Shown one piece after another: positions 12,998-22,976 of a DNA stretch of 64,000 nt. The notes under the pieces are model-generated. The model worked only from the letters and a program-made list of their open reading frames with translations. It searched no databases and was not told the DNA's origin. A program made the position numbers and the translations under genes. Source of the DNA: Dryomyza anilis (lineage: Eukaryota; Arthropoda; Insecta; Diptera; Dryomyzidae). The stretch lies in assembly GCA_951804985.1 (NCBI GenBank), contig OX638133.1, positions 24,582,963-24,646,962 of the forward strand, read 5' to 3'. Position 1 is the first letter of the stretch. The number at the start of each line of letters is the position of its first letter.

Positions 12998-13135
12998 GAC
13001 ATGGCTAAACGGACTCGGGTAGTGATGCTGATCAAGAATATATATACTTTTCCATACCGGACACGCCTCCTAAGGGGCGTTACAATATATGCACAAAGTT
13101 AATATACCCTGTACCTCATAGGTGTAGGGTATAAA
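12328..13135 (+). repeat. GTCT-bearing dispersed repeat (DINE/mini-me-like), full copy
   Basis: Very similar to 8526-9381 over its whole length, with the same start and end and the block GGGCGGACCACGCC. Its microsatellite is shorter: about five CAGCAAGA-like units and then (CAGA)n. High similarity suggests recent spread. Confidence 0.8.
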
Positions 13136-13815
13136 AACAAAACGTACAATGTGTGCAAAAATTACTTAAATGTAGTACTTTTATTATTTAATTATATTAC
13201 TGTTTCCCTCCGTCTAAAATTTTCAATAGTTATGATCAAAATGATCAAGTGACAAAATGACGCATTGAAAATTTCCAAGTATGAATATGAAATTTCCAAA
13301 ATGAATAAAATTCCAAAGTTTTCAACTTACGATGAACATCTGAAAGAACTTAATGTTTGAAATGACATTTGATCAATGACATTTCAGTAAACTAAAACTA
13401 TTCTTCGATAAAGAGGTCGAGAACATTCAGCAGTTCATATTACTTAGCTGGACATAAGTGTTTCTGTTGAAGTTGGCAACTGTGTTGAATTTTACTGTAA
13501 TCGTCAGATTTAAGGATTAAAAAAATAATGGAATATAAAGTTTTTGTTTGAATCGCAATTTTTAATAAAACTAAAATTTTAACATAAGTAACATTGTATT
13601 AGATGTTGTTAATAATTTTGCACACATATTTTATAAATTTAATTAGTTTGCATTGAGAATTTGAAGAGCACTTCAACTACGATGAAAACTTTGTTTAAAA
13701 TACCTGTGAAACTATCAGGTTTACAAACAGAAAACATATTTCCAAAGTTTTATATACGAATTAATGACAAAGTGACTATAATTATTTAAAGCTGCTAATT
13801 ACTTTGGTTTTGCAC
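13136..13815. other. AT-rich intergenic DNA, nothing recognised
   Basis: No open frame with motifs; several ATGAAATTTCCAAA-like words occur around 13270-13340 without a clear period. Confidence 0.5.
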
Positions 13816-14095
13816 AGAAAACAAAAATGTACATCATATTGATGAATTCCGTTCTTCGAACCACGATGATTCATTGTATTGAAGAACCATTCGTAATATT
13901 AATGACTAACAACATCAATGTTATGAATGCGATCATAAATATTATGAACACATGGTAACTGTCGAAAAAATGTTTTCAATATGATGTATGATATGTGAAG
14001 AATACGTTTCATCATATTCATGAACAAAAACATAAAATACAACATATTTTACTTCATATTGAAGAATGCTGTTCATCAAAACCAATTTTAATCAA
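13816..14095. repeat. Cluster of TTCATcATATTGA palindromic words
   Basis: Short words of the type TTCATCATATTGATGAA and TTCTTCAATAC, in both orientations, recur about every 20-40 bp. Similar clusters are at 49195-49420 and 50740-50960 (and weakly 51590-51730). This suggests a repeat family made of short inverted words; its borders are not clear. Confidence 0.4.
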
Positions 14096-14375
14096 ATTAT
14101 TTATTTTTCGTTCATTTTTTGCCGTACTATTCAGTTCTCAAGTAGTTCTTGTATGTTATCTAAATATATAAAACTCTTGTTCCGTCTGTCAGTCTGTCGG
14201 GTCTGTCTGTCTGTTTGTTCCAGAATCACGTCTAAACCGCTGAACCGATTTAACTGAAATTTTGCACAAGGATACTATGAAGTCCGGAGGGAGTCATAGG
14301 CTATATATGGGCAGGATTGGACAAAAGGGAGTGCCATACAACCTAAACTTTCAAAACGACATAACTCGGCACATA

Positions 14376-14579
14376 CACCCAGCAAAAAATACTATATAAA
14401 TAATAATTGTTTACTATTAAAAATAGTCAATAGGATAAATTATAATTTTAATAGGAAATAACATTAAATACTAGAAAATACCAGAGTTTATATGAAAAGA
14501 TTTATTTTTTGTATACTTTTAAATCAATAATTGTCCTATTGACCAATTTTAATGGGATTTAATGGATTTTTTCTGGGTG
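14376..14579. mobile_element. MITE, CACCCAG family (F1), TA target duplication
   Basis: 204 bp, ends CACCCAGCAAAAAATAC and TTTTTTCTGGGTG, flanked on both sides by TA. The inverted copy of the host repeat at 3430-3953 has the empty site with a single TA, which confirms the insertion. The interior has partly self-complementary blocks (GTCAATAGGATAAATTAT and ATTGTCCTATTGACC). Tc1/mariner-type mobilisation is inferred from the TA duplication. Confidence 0.85.
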
Positions 14580-14967
14580 TACACAAGCTAACAAGATGAA
14601 ACAAAAAACTCAAATACAAAAAAAATCCAAAAGCAAAAATCAAACACAAAAACAAAACTAAAAGCACAAAACTTAAGCAATAACTAAAAAAGAGAGAAAC
14701 ATAAATTAAAAACAAAATTAAAAGCAAATACACAAAAGAAATAATACAACAAAAAAACATAACAACAAAAAACACAACAACAAAAACTCAAAAATAAAAA
14801 CAAAAACAGAAAAACAAATAGAATAAAAACAAAAGAAAAACAAAAGCAAAACAAAAATGCAAAAAACACAAAAACAAAAGAAAAACCACAAAAACACAAA
14901 AGCAAAATACAAAAGCAAAATACAAAAGCAAAACACAAAAGCAAAATCTCAAAAACAAAATCAACCA

Positions 14968-15265
14968 CACTAAAATTCACCACATTAAAATTCACCACAC
15001 TAAAACTCACCACACTAAAATTCACCACACTAAAACTCACCACACTCAAATTCACCACACTAAAATTCACCGCACTAAAATTCACCACACTAAATGTAAC
15101 CACACTCAAATTCACCATACTCAAATTCACCGCACTAAAATTCACCACACTAAAATTCACTACACTAAAACTCACCACACTAAATCTCACCATACTAAAA
15201 CTGACTACACCAAATTTCACCACACCTAAACTCACCACACTAAAATTCAACACACTAAAACTTTT
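14968..15265 (+). repeat. 15-bp minisatellite (CACCACACTAAAATT)n
   Basis: About 20 units of CACCACACTAAAATT with single-base variants. Because 15 is a multiple of three and the minus strand lacks stops in one frame, it yields an apparent protein of repeated VVNFS pentapeptides; this is a consequence of the unit and no evidence of a gene. Shorter blocks of the same unit are at about 3490-3590 and 17440-17565. Confidence 0.9.
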
Positions 15266-15400
15266 ACTGGGAAGAGTTATACGGTGAAGCACAGTCTGAG
15301 AAAGAATTATATATGAGAAAAGTTTTTTTAGCGGAGAATTAGTTTGGATTTGGTTACTACATTTATAAAACCAATAAAAAAAAAGTCTACAGCGAAGCAC

Positions 15401-17299
15401 AGATCCCTTATATAAATAATAAAAATGTCTTTTAAATTTTATTTGTTCAGAAAAAATATTTTTTTTGAGAATAATTATTTTTTAAAATTCAATTTTAAAA
15501 TATTTTAAGTTTCATATCGTAAATTAATCATCATTTTATCGAATTCAAAAATTATCGTCAAATGGTTTGCAGGCATGTGATATTATAAAGTGAAAAAAAA
15601 GTAAAAAAAAATCATAAAGGTAGGTTCATTTAATTGTGAGTGATCGAGTATTTAATTATGTCCAAATAAGAATAAAGCATTTTCAAAAATCAATAAATTT
15701 CAATAAATATTAAACAATGATTCGTTGCAATTTGACTAAAAAAATAATAATCTTATTATATTTTTCTTATTTTTCTTATATTTTGGATTCAAAGAAATCA
15801 CATCTACGGCATGTCAACAACATGATTTAATAAACTCAATTAAACAGTTAATGAATTCAATATATTTCGTCGTAACTACACTTTATCACATAATTAAGCT
15901 CTTTTAATTAATGGTTATGGCTATGGTATGTGGTAAGTGCCTGAAATATAATTTGATTAAACTTATTTAAATTTGAACTATTTTGGTTTGTGGAATATAT
16001 AATAGCAACTCTATTATTACTGAATGTAGACATATAAGCAACATAATTCAATGTTTATTTTTTTAATTTAACATATAAATTAATTTGTTTTAATAATACA
16101 TTAAATGGATTCACATCGACTCTTCTCCGAATAGCCACTTCCTCGAAATGGTCATTTTTCAGAAAATACATAACTTTGCAGCAACAATAACAAATAGTAT
16201 GTCTATTTAATTTACAAATGATAATTTTATTATACCCTACTTTAAGAGTAAACGGGTATCCAATTGGAAATGTAATCAATGATTTTTTCTACGATTTGCC
16301 AATGTCAGATCGACGATGGGGGATAAATATTTAATTTTTTAAAATTAATGTATTGTATTGGGATTTGGGATTTGGAAAGAACAATGTGCTTATTTTAATA
16401 CAGGTATTAAAACTTTGTGCTTGAGAAAAATAAATAAAACCAAAATTTTATTTTTTTTCTCTCCCAACCACAAAACATGGTAAGCTGCAAACTTTCGTTG
16501 ATAATGATTTTAGCACAGGTATTCAAAAGTGAATACTCCAACTAAATAGAAGAGAAAGAATCAGTTGATAAAGAAGAAAAAGATGAAGTAGCACTTTAGG
16601 CAAATACGTAATTGAAATGTGTGCCCCCACCACACTCCCATTTGTTTCATGAATTATTTCACATTAATTACTTCACACTGCAAACTTTGCTCTCTTCAAT
16701 CACACAAAGTTCGTTCCTTGCCTGGATTAATTACTCCCAGCACGCAACTGGAGGCACGAGTCGAATGATGCCACCGCCAGGTTAACGTTAGGGTTTCGTT
16801 CCCACTACGACGATGTACAGCATGAGTGTCATTCGCACTAAGTACCGCTTGTTCAATTTTTGGTTGGAGTCATTGAAAAGTGTCCTTGAAAATAGTTTCA
16901 CTTCTTCTGAGTGGCGCATTACAATTAATTTGGCGAACAATGTAATCGGCTATAGTCAGACAATTAAGGTTTTTGTTCTAATTTTAAACAGGGTATTTAA
17001 CAATGTGAGTGACGTTGACATGCTAGTGAAGTAGGATGGCATTTTCATGATATCTCTATGGATGGTAAGAGAAACATTTAAATCAGGGATTTTTCAAAAC
17101 CGATATCCATTTTAAATCTAAACAATAATCAGAACCGTTACACTAAATCAGGTTTGTATTGTTATTTAACGATCTGAAATAAAATTAATTTTAGTAAAAG
17201 ATTGGTTTCTTTTCAAGATAATGAAAAAATATAAAAAAAACTATAATCAGAACCGTAATTTGGGTACGCAAGACTTTTTGGAATATAGCAATATTTAGG
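15401..17299. other. Intergenic DNA, no supported gene
   Basis: 15425-15580 is the inverted relative of 7855-8035. 16620-16830 is less AT-rich and looks like single-copy sequence; an open frame at 16813-17034 (73 codons) has no recognisable domain. Nothing else is evident. Confidence 0.5.
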
Positions 17300-17575
17300 A
17301 AATTTTAATTGGTGAAACTTTGTATAATCGTTTTTGTATTGGTGTTATAAATGCAGTAACCAAAACAAAAATAATTCTCCGCCAAAAACACTTTTCTCAA
17401 AGACAATTCTTCCTCGGACTGTTCTTCTTCGTAGTTTTTTCCCAGTAGAAGTATAAGTGTGGTGAGTTTTAGTGTTGTGATTTTTAGTGTGGTGAGTTTT
17501 AGTGTGGTGAGTTTAGTATGGTGAGTTTCGGTGTGGTGAGTTTCGTTGTGGTGAATTTCGGTTTTGGTCACACCC
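17300..17575 (-). repeat. Dispersed repeat family B, partial copy
   Basis: Contains TTCTCCGCCAAAAACACTTTTCTC near the left, CCCAGTAGAAGT, and seven or eight units of the 15-bp minisatellite in inverse orientation (AGTGTGGTGAGTTTT). It lacks the GTCT-bearing end of the other copies. Confidence 0.6.
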
Positions 17576-18392
17576 GTTGCACTACATTTTAAAGTATTTT
17601 ATAATTATTTCTCAAATAAATAGTATTTACTCAAAAATATAATATTATGTTGTAGTATTTATATTAAAATAATTATTTAATTTCGAATATAACGAATAAA
17701 TAAAAAAAATGTACATTTTCAATAATACATTCGGCACGGCACATCCCTAATAAAATATGTATTATATCGCACTCTTTTTACCCTACACAAGAAGTAGTAC
17801 AAAAACTATAAGAGTTGCTCTCACAAAAACGTGCGCAGGATTGCTCTCTCTCTCATTCTTTTGAACAATGCTGCTATGTCACAGTGTTGCCAACGCAAAT
17901 TTTAGAAAAGGCGATTTTTTATAAATAAAAAAAGCATAATAGGTAAACTTGTTTTAATTGATTTTTAAAGCTTGAAACGATATTTCTTTGAAATTCTCTG
18001 TTTTATTAAAAACTTAATAATTCAATAAATGTTTGCTTTATATGAAATTTTACACACAAAATTTAAATATTTACCTAAAGTTCAAATTTAAATATTCACT
18101 TATACCAAATATAATATAAAAATTTGTACTAAATATAATAATTACAATTTTAATTGTAAAAATCCAAGTGTCATTCAAAAATAATAATTAAATAAGTTAA
18201 AATTTATTTATTTAGTATTTTCTGTTACCGAAACATTCGAATTCAATCTTAAATTTGAGATTTTCAATAAACATTACACTCTAAGAAATGATAATTTATA
18301 ATTTTCTCTATTCAAGGAATATATTATGCATTTAAAATAATATAAATAATTTAGAACCTTTAAAAATATATTTATCAGACAAAGATAATGAT
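17576..18392. other. AT-rich intergenic DNA with a GAGA-like patch
   Basis: Mostly AT-rich. The segment 17840-17900 holds CTCTCTCTCTC, a GAGA-factor-like sequence, and about 30 bp further GTGTTGCCAACG, the complement of a GGCAACAC promoter word. This could be an upstream regulatory patch, but there is no gene evidence on the other side. Confidence 0.4.
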
Positions 18393-18523
18393 ATTGGCGC
18401 GTAGAGAATTTAAAGTCGACTTTAAAAAAAAATCAAATTTTTTTGACAAACTTTGTAAAGAATAAAATGTCAAAAGGCTGATTTTAAATTTAAACTCGAC
18501 TTTAAATTGCCTAATGCGCCAAT
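18393..18523. mobile_element. Short foldback MITE (ATTGGCGC ends)
   Basis: Ends TATTGGCGC.TAG and CTAATGCGCCAAT are inverted copies and continue into TTTAAAGTCGACTTTAAA and TTTAAACTCGACTTTAAA. Total about 131 bp. A diverged internal relative is at about 48008-48115, inside a hAT-like element. Confidence 0.7.
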
Positions 18524-18739
18524 GTTGTTTTTCTTTTTTGTTTTTATCAGAATTAAAAAAATTAATATTACCATTTTCGCGTTTTTACTTCAAATAAATA
18601 TTTTTATTGCAAAAGTTTTGTTTATTAAATACTTTATTAAAGTAATAGACTTTAATTTGTTAATTTTTAAGTTAAATAGGAAATCATTTGAGTTTAAGAA
18701 GACACAAAATTAAGTTTAAATAAAAAATACACAGACCAT

Positions 18740-19434
18740 AAAACACTGGCATGGCAACACTGCTACGGCGCTCTGATTTACACATTCACAATAGCGCACA
18801 CAAGAAATGTGTAGCTGCCACTTTTACATTGCGAACAAATTTTCCAAAATGGCCGTAAGCGCAAACAAGTGTACAGACGTGAAAAGCAAGTGCTAAGATA
18901 AATGTGATTTTTCCAGCTAGAAAAGTGTAAAATATTTGCAATTATTACGTTGTGAATTAGCAAATTATGAATTTCTAAAAATTTTAATTAGAATACACAC
19001 CATTGTGAATGCGAATTTTTAAAAGTGTCAATTTTTTTTTTGGTGTTGCTCAAGCAAATTATTGACAGACGTAGCGTCGGGCGAAACGCTGAAAATACAG
19101 CTAAAAATCGAAGTTTTTAAGAAAAATAAATAAAAATATCACATTGTTTAAAGTGTTTTAAGTGCAAAGTGACAAAATTATTTTATGAAATAATTAAGGC
19201 AACACTTGTTTAATTAATATTAATTTAGATTGCGCGCGGCGACAGCGACTTCTAAATTAAGGCAGCGACGTCTTTTGCTGCTGCGTCTGGTCTTTGTCGT
19301 GAACTTGGGTTCTTGTTCTTCATCGGCCACTTATAGTTCAAACAACAAAAAGCCGAAGTACTGGCAAAACAAAGTGCATAGAATAAAAGTGCAAATAAAA
19401 ACAGAATCGTAAAATTAAAACTCAATACATAAAC
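18740..19434 (+). promoter_or_regulatory. Probable promoter and 5' leader of the zinc-finger gene
   Basis: Upstream of the start codon the sequence becomes less AT-rich. At about 18752-18765 CATGGCAACACTGCT resembles TATA-less Drosophila core-promoter words (the GGCAACGCT and CANCNCT types). The segment 19230-19380 is GC-richer and likely 5' leader. No clear TATA box was seen. The start context is AAACATGG, a good fly initiation context. The transcription start and any leader intron cannot be fixed from sequence. Confidence 0.45.
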
Positions 19435-21156
19435 ATGGAGAGTGATTTTGCCGCAATGTCGCGCGGCGACGAAGACAACAGCACCACGCTCACTTTGCTG
19501 CTGCCGGCAACACACAATGGCGCCGCACACAGCCGCCATCACGCACACGGCGTTGAACTCGATCACGGGCTCGGCATCACGAACATCGAATATCTGGACG
19601 AGGCCACAGAGGGTGTCATGCAAGTGAGTAGAAGCCTTACGCAGTACTTACCAGGTAATCAACCCCATGCCATTCACCCTTTACAGACGCAAGAGCTGCA
19701 GGTGCCGGATGCTTTGGAATGCGCGCAAGAGCCCTATGCGGAGGAAGATGCCGAGGTCGCAACGCTGGCACGCGCACCAACGCAGGTGCCCAAGAAACGA
19801 CGTGACGCCGCTTTATTGGCTGCTGTTAGTGGTGACTTGGCAGACGCCGCCGACGAGGAAGAAGAGGAGGAGGAACAAGACTTGCCCGATGACATGGAGA
19901 AGCTGGAGGTTAATAACACGGAGGACGACGACGAAGGCGCCACAACCACCACCACCGCTGCAGCAGCAACAGCCGCTGCCGCTGACCAAAAACCCAGCAG
20001 CAGCACGCGCGCCGCCGCCGCTCTCAACCGGGAAAACAACGTAGAAGAGGATCAGTGCCGCGTCTGCACCACCAAGGACGATCTGGTCAGTCTGTTCAAA
20101 AAGGTCGAAAAGCTGACGGTCGCGGAGATGCTGATGATCATTTGTCCCAGTGTCTCAATTGCGCGCAAAGATTTTATGCCGCAGTACATTTGCAACACGT
20201 GTCTGGACAACGTCACAATTGCGGTGCAGTTCAAGAATCAGTGCGAGTCCACAGAGAAGGAGCTACGCAAAAAACTCTCGCGCAGCAAGAATAAAGTGCG
20301 TCGCCCCACTGGTTTTACCATCATAGATGCGCCCATCGAATCGGATCCACCCTCCGACGAGGAACCCAAATCCGATGTCGAATTCAAGATGTCCGACGTA
20401 GAGGTGAGCGCCTCAGGCGATGGCGACTCCTCGCAGGACTCTGACTTTGCATTGCACAAAAAGAAGCGTACAACACGCGGCGCAGGCGCACGACGTGGAC
20501 GCCGTAAATCAGCGATCACGCCGACAATAAAGGCAAAACGTGGCGGCGGTGCATCGGCGGCTGTGCGTCGCACTGAACCTGAGAGCTCAGCGGATGAGCA
20601 GCGTGCTGCGGAATCTGCGCCGCCACCGGCAAAGAAGAAAAAACGCAAACACCCGGTGGAGCGCGTCGTGGTCGAACCTCCCCCAAAGCAGACGGAGTTT
20701 CCGTGCGACGAATGCGAGCAGGTCTTCACGCGCAAGCTGTCGCTGGTGCTGCACAAGAAAGCGCATTCCGGCGGACGTGAGCCCATCAACTGCGAGGTGT
20801 GCGGCAAGCAGTTCAAAATACAGGGCGCCTATCGTTCGCATTTGGAGAAGCACAAGGAGGACACCGCCGTTGCGCACAATTGCTCCAAGTGCTCGCGCTC
20901 ATTCATATCCAAGACGGAGTTGCGTCGTCACATTGCGGATGTGCACGAAGATGTTAGCGTCTTTTTTACGTGCGAGAAGTGCAAGCGCGTCTTTACGACA
21001 GAGCAGCGTCTGCAGCGGCACAAGGAGCATCGTTGCCCCGGCTTCGAGGTGAAGCAGCCACGCAAGGACGTCGAAAACTTTACCGTCGGCAAGGATCTGT
21101 TCAAGTCGGTGGCGCCGTTGACGACAACCTACTGGAGCGACAGTTTCTCCGATTAG
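19435..21156 (+). CDS. ZAD/C2H2 zinc-finger nuclear protein
   Basis: A 573-codon frame from ATG (context AAACATGG) to TAG; 552 residues if the intron at 19624-19686 is removed. In the unspliced numbering: an acidic, Ala- and Thr-rich N-terminal region with a Glu run (141-147); a ZAD domain at about 207-280 with zinc ligands C208, C211, C253 and C256; basic patches that may act as nuclear signals (341-345, 353-358, 400-406); and four C2H2 fingers near the C-terminus with ligands C424/C427/H440/H444, C453/C456/H469/H473, C483/C486/H499/H504, and C513/C516/H529/H532 (C534 is an alternative last ligand). ZAD proteins are insect, chiefly dipteran, DNA-binding regulators whose ZAD mediates dimerisation, often acting in chromatin or insulator functions. 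The target is unknown and I do not recognise the orthologue. Codons are much GC-richer than the surroundings, as expected for a conserved gene. Open frames on the other frames and strand here are shadows. Confidence 0.95.
   Translation: MESDFAAMSRGDEDNSTTLTLLLPATHNGAAHSRHHAHGVELDHGLGITNIEYLDEATEGVMQVSRSLTQYLPGNQPHAIHPLQTQELQVPDALECAQEPYAEEDAEVATLARAPTQVPKKRRDAALLAAVSGDLADAADEEEEEEEQDLPDDMEKLEVNNTEDDDEGATTTTTAAAATAAAADQKPSSSTRAAAALNRENNVEEDQCRVCTTKDDLVSLFKKVEKLTVAEMLMIICPSVSIARKDFMPQYICNTCLDNVTIAVQFKNQCESTEKELRKKLSRSKNKVRRPTGFTIIDAPIESDPPSDEEPKSDVEFKMSDVEVSASGDGDSSQDSDFALHKKKRTTRGAGARRGRRKSAITPTIKAKRGGGASAAVRRTEPESSADEQRAAESAPPPAKKKKRKHPVERVVVEPPPKQTEFPCDECEQVFTRKLSLVLHKKAHSGGREPINCEVCGKQFKIQGAYRSHLEKHKEDTAVAHNCSKCSRSFISKTELRRHIADVHEDVSVFFTCEKCKRVFTTEQRLQRHKEHRCPGFEVKQPRKDVENFTVGKDLFKSVAPLTTTYWSDSFSD
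19624..19686 (+). other. Probable 63-nt phase-0 intron without stop codons
   Basis: The donor CAA|GTGAGT is an excellent match, the acceptor reads CATTCACCCTTTACAG|ACG, and GTAAT or CTTAC words at suitable distance can serve as branch point. The length is typical of short fly introns. It is exactly 21 codons and has no in-frame stop, so retention would add residues 64-84 to the protein without disturbing the frame. The stretch is also less GC-rich than its flanks. A second donor-like CAG|GTAATC inside is too close to the acceptor to be used. Confidence 0.8.
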
Positions 21157-21966
21157 GCGCGTAAAAGTGTAGCACACTCTGTGTGGATTTTGCGTGTGGT
21201 TCAAGAGTTGGGGGACAGTGTTTGTTTTATGACTCGCCGCAGTGTTGCTTTTAAGAAAGGGGGTTTTTGGTTTATTATGTTGACGATGTTTAAAATTAAA
21301 ATTTCATTTTCGAATAGAGTTCGAAAAAATTGTAGGTAGTACACAAATGTTTGGCTAAAAGTTGTTTATACATTTTTTTCTAATTGTTAATTTAAAACAG
21401 TTTATTTTTCGATTTTTTTTTTATTTAGGTGCAGTTTTCAGTGCAAGATTAAACTTAGTTTAGACCTTTTCACATTTTTAAAAGTCTATAGTTCCCAATC
21501 AAAACGATCGAATGTCGTTAATTTTAATAGATAAACGGTCAATTAGTGATCCGATAATATGGCAATTTAAGTATTTGTGATATGTTGATTTTAGACGAAA
21601 TTACAACTAGTTTAAACTAAGTTTATTTTGAAATTGTGACTGAAAAACAATACCTAAGGTCCGGTTGCATAAAATTTTTAACTATGAGTTAAAGTTAATC
21701 GATGTTAATTGGTTAGTTAAAGTGACAATTTCATTATTGAAATAACAAAAAAATAAATTTATTTTGTCAAATATAATTTTAATTGTTTGTTCTTTATATG
21801 CAATCGGCCGTTAGTAATTTAAATTTGTAACTGAAGTTATCTGCTATTCTTTTTTTTTCATTTTTGTTTTCAGCGACTTATTATTATTTACTTACTTTTA
21901 TTATTTTTCTTTCTAAATTTTTTATTTTTTAATAATTGTTTTTTATTATGATGTTTAGCGAAAAAT

Positions 21967-21972
21967 AATAAA
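21967..21972 (+). terminator. Candidate polyadenylation signal
   Basis: AATAAA about 810 bp after the stop codon, followed by GT/T-rich sequence at 21977-22000. Other AATAAA words are at about 21754 and 22021. The whole stretch 21157-22081 is T-rich and looks like a 3' untranslated region with intergenic DNA. Confidence 0.4.
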
Positions 21973-22081
21973 GAATAAGTGTAAAAGTTTTTTCAAAAAC
22001 GTTTTTAAAAGTCACTATCAAATAAAATTATATATATATTTTTTATACTTTTAACCACCCGGTGGTGTTTTTCACTGTTAA

Positions 22082-22300
22082 GGGTGTGTGCGAGTTCGAC
22101 TAAATTGCTGACTTAACTAAATTGTACGAGTTTTAGTAACCGGTAATTGTTAGTCTCTGATAAATCGATTATTATATATCTGTTTGCTGTCTTTAAATTT
22201 AGTCCAATTTAGTTTGCTCGAAAATTTGCTAAAGTGTGAACACTGCATTACCGACAAAATTTAGTTTAAGTCAGCAATTTAATCGAATTTGCACACACCC
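22082..22300. mobile_element. MITE, Harbinger-like, TAA target duplication
   Basis: 219 bp with long inverted ends GGGTGTGTGCGAGTTCGAC and AATCGAATTTGCACACACCC, which continue inward (CTAAATTGCTGACTTAA / TTAAGTCAGCAATTT). TAA lies on both sides. A related copy with a decayed right end is at 33643-33840. A PIF/Harbinger-type transposase is inferred from the 3-bp TAA duplication and GGG ends. Confidence 0.85.
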
Positions 22301-22555
22301 TAAAATGCTACAAATATATTTTATAATATTTCAATTTTCAGCTAAATTAGCTAAAAAATATAATGCAGAATTTTAAAATATATTTAAAATTTTGGGCGTG
22401 ATAGTATTAGGCAGTCTGTGTGACCTTTTTATCTTTAATATCGTCTATACAATACGTCGTCACCGAATGGTTTTGTTTTTGATTTTTGCAAACACATTTG
22501 GAAGGTATGATGAAACAATTCCTGACATTAACGTTTAGACTTCGATGAAAATCTG

Positions 22556-22976
22556 TCTCCGAAAATGAATTCTGACGAAGATACAGATGACGATCAGCAA
22601 ATATTATCTTGTTCGAGATGAATCTATATGACTAAAGAATACTTTCCCCGTTTTTCGGACGAAATGTGCAATCCAGAATGCAATACTATCAATAAACAAG
22701 GAGTTGTCAACAATAAACCATACATGTTTCTTCAATTGAATTGTATTAGGTGGTCTTTAAACAGTATTTCCAAAAAAAGTTGTAAAAATTCACTACGACA
22801 AAAAGTTTATAACCCATTACTGCGAAGCTGAAAACGGGGAGTCATTTATGTTACACTTTTTTCCATACTTAGTGTAAAAAATTCCATTTTGTATATTTTA
22901 TAATCTGAAAAAAATATATAAACGAAAAAATTATTAAATTTTTAAAACCCTTTGTGACTTTTGGCCCACCCTGTAT
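22556..22976 (+). pseudogene. Decayed transposase-like remnant (low confidence)
   Basis: Plus-strand frames contain an acidic start (MNSDEDTDDDQQ at about 22566), then across several frame changes an end reading KKFITHYCEAENGESFMLHF before a TAA at about 22856. A Cys plus NG-x-x-F near the C-terminus is common in some mariner-type transposases. About 100 bp later the complement of TACAGGGTGGGCCAAAAGTC looks like a terminal repeat. No second end was found, so the extent and family remain open. Confidence 0.35.

Larger units (their letters stand above)
14165..15400 (+). repeat. Dispersed repeat family B, long copy with nested MITE
   Basis: Starts TATATAAAACTCTTGTTCC with CCGTCTGTCAGTCTGTCGG, shares about 200 bp with the inverse copy at 3430-3953, is interrupted by a MITE at 14376-14579, then has a long AAAACACAAAAGC-type low-complexity stretch and the 15-bp minisatellite. 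The far end (GAAAAGTTTTTTTAGCGGAG) resembles the start of the partial copy at 17300-17575. Family unknown; the GTCT run and composition suggest a nonautonomous element. Confidence 0.65.

Noticed and set aside
14684..15400. 238-codon minus-strand frame with VVNFS repeats
   Set aside because: Arises from a stop-free 15-bp minisatellite plus an A-rich stretch in a dispersed repeat; no splice or domain evidence.
17086..17747. hAT-like element between CAGGGATTTTT (17086) and ACATCCCTA (17740)
   Set aside because: The two ends do not continue as inverted repeats and no 8-bp duplication is present.
19230..19412. Upstream 60-codon frame before the zinc-finger start
   Set aside because: It would have to start at TTG, and lies in the probable 5' leader; no support for translation.
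19252..21204. Several long frames on the minus strand and other plus frames over the zinc-finger gene
   Set aside because: They are shadows of the GC-rich true frame and lack motifs; the plus frame has clear ZAD and C2H2 ligands.
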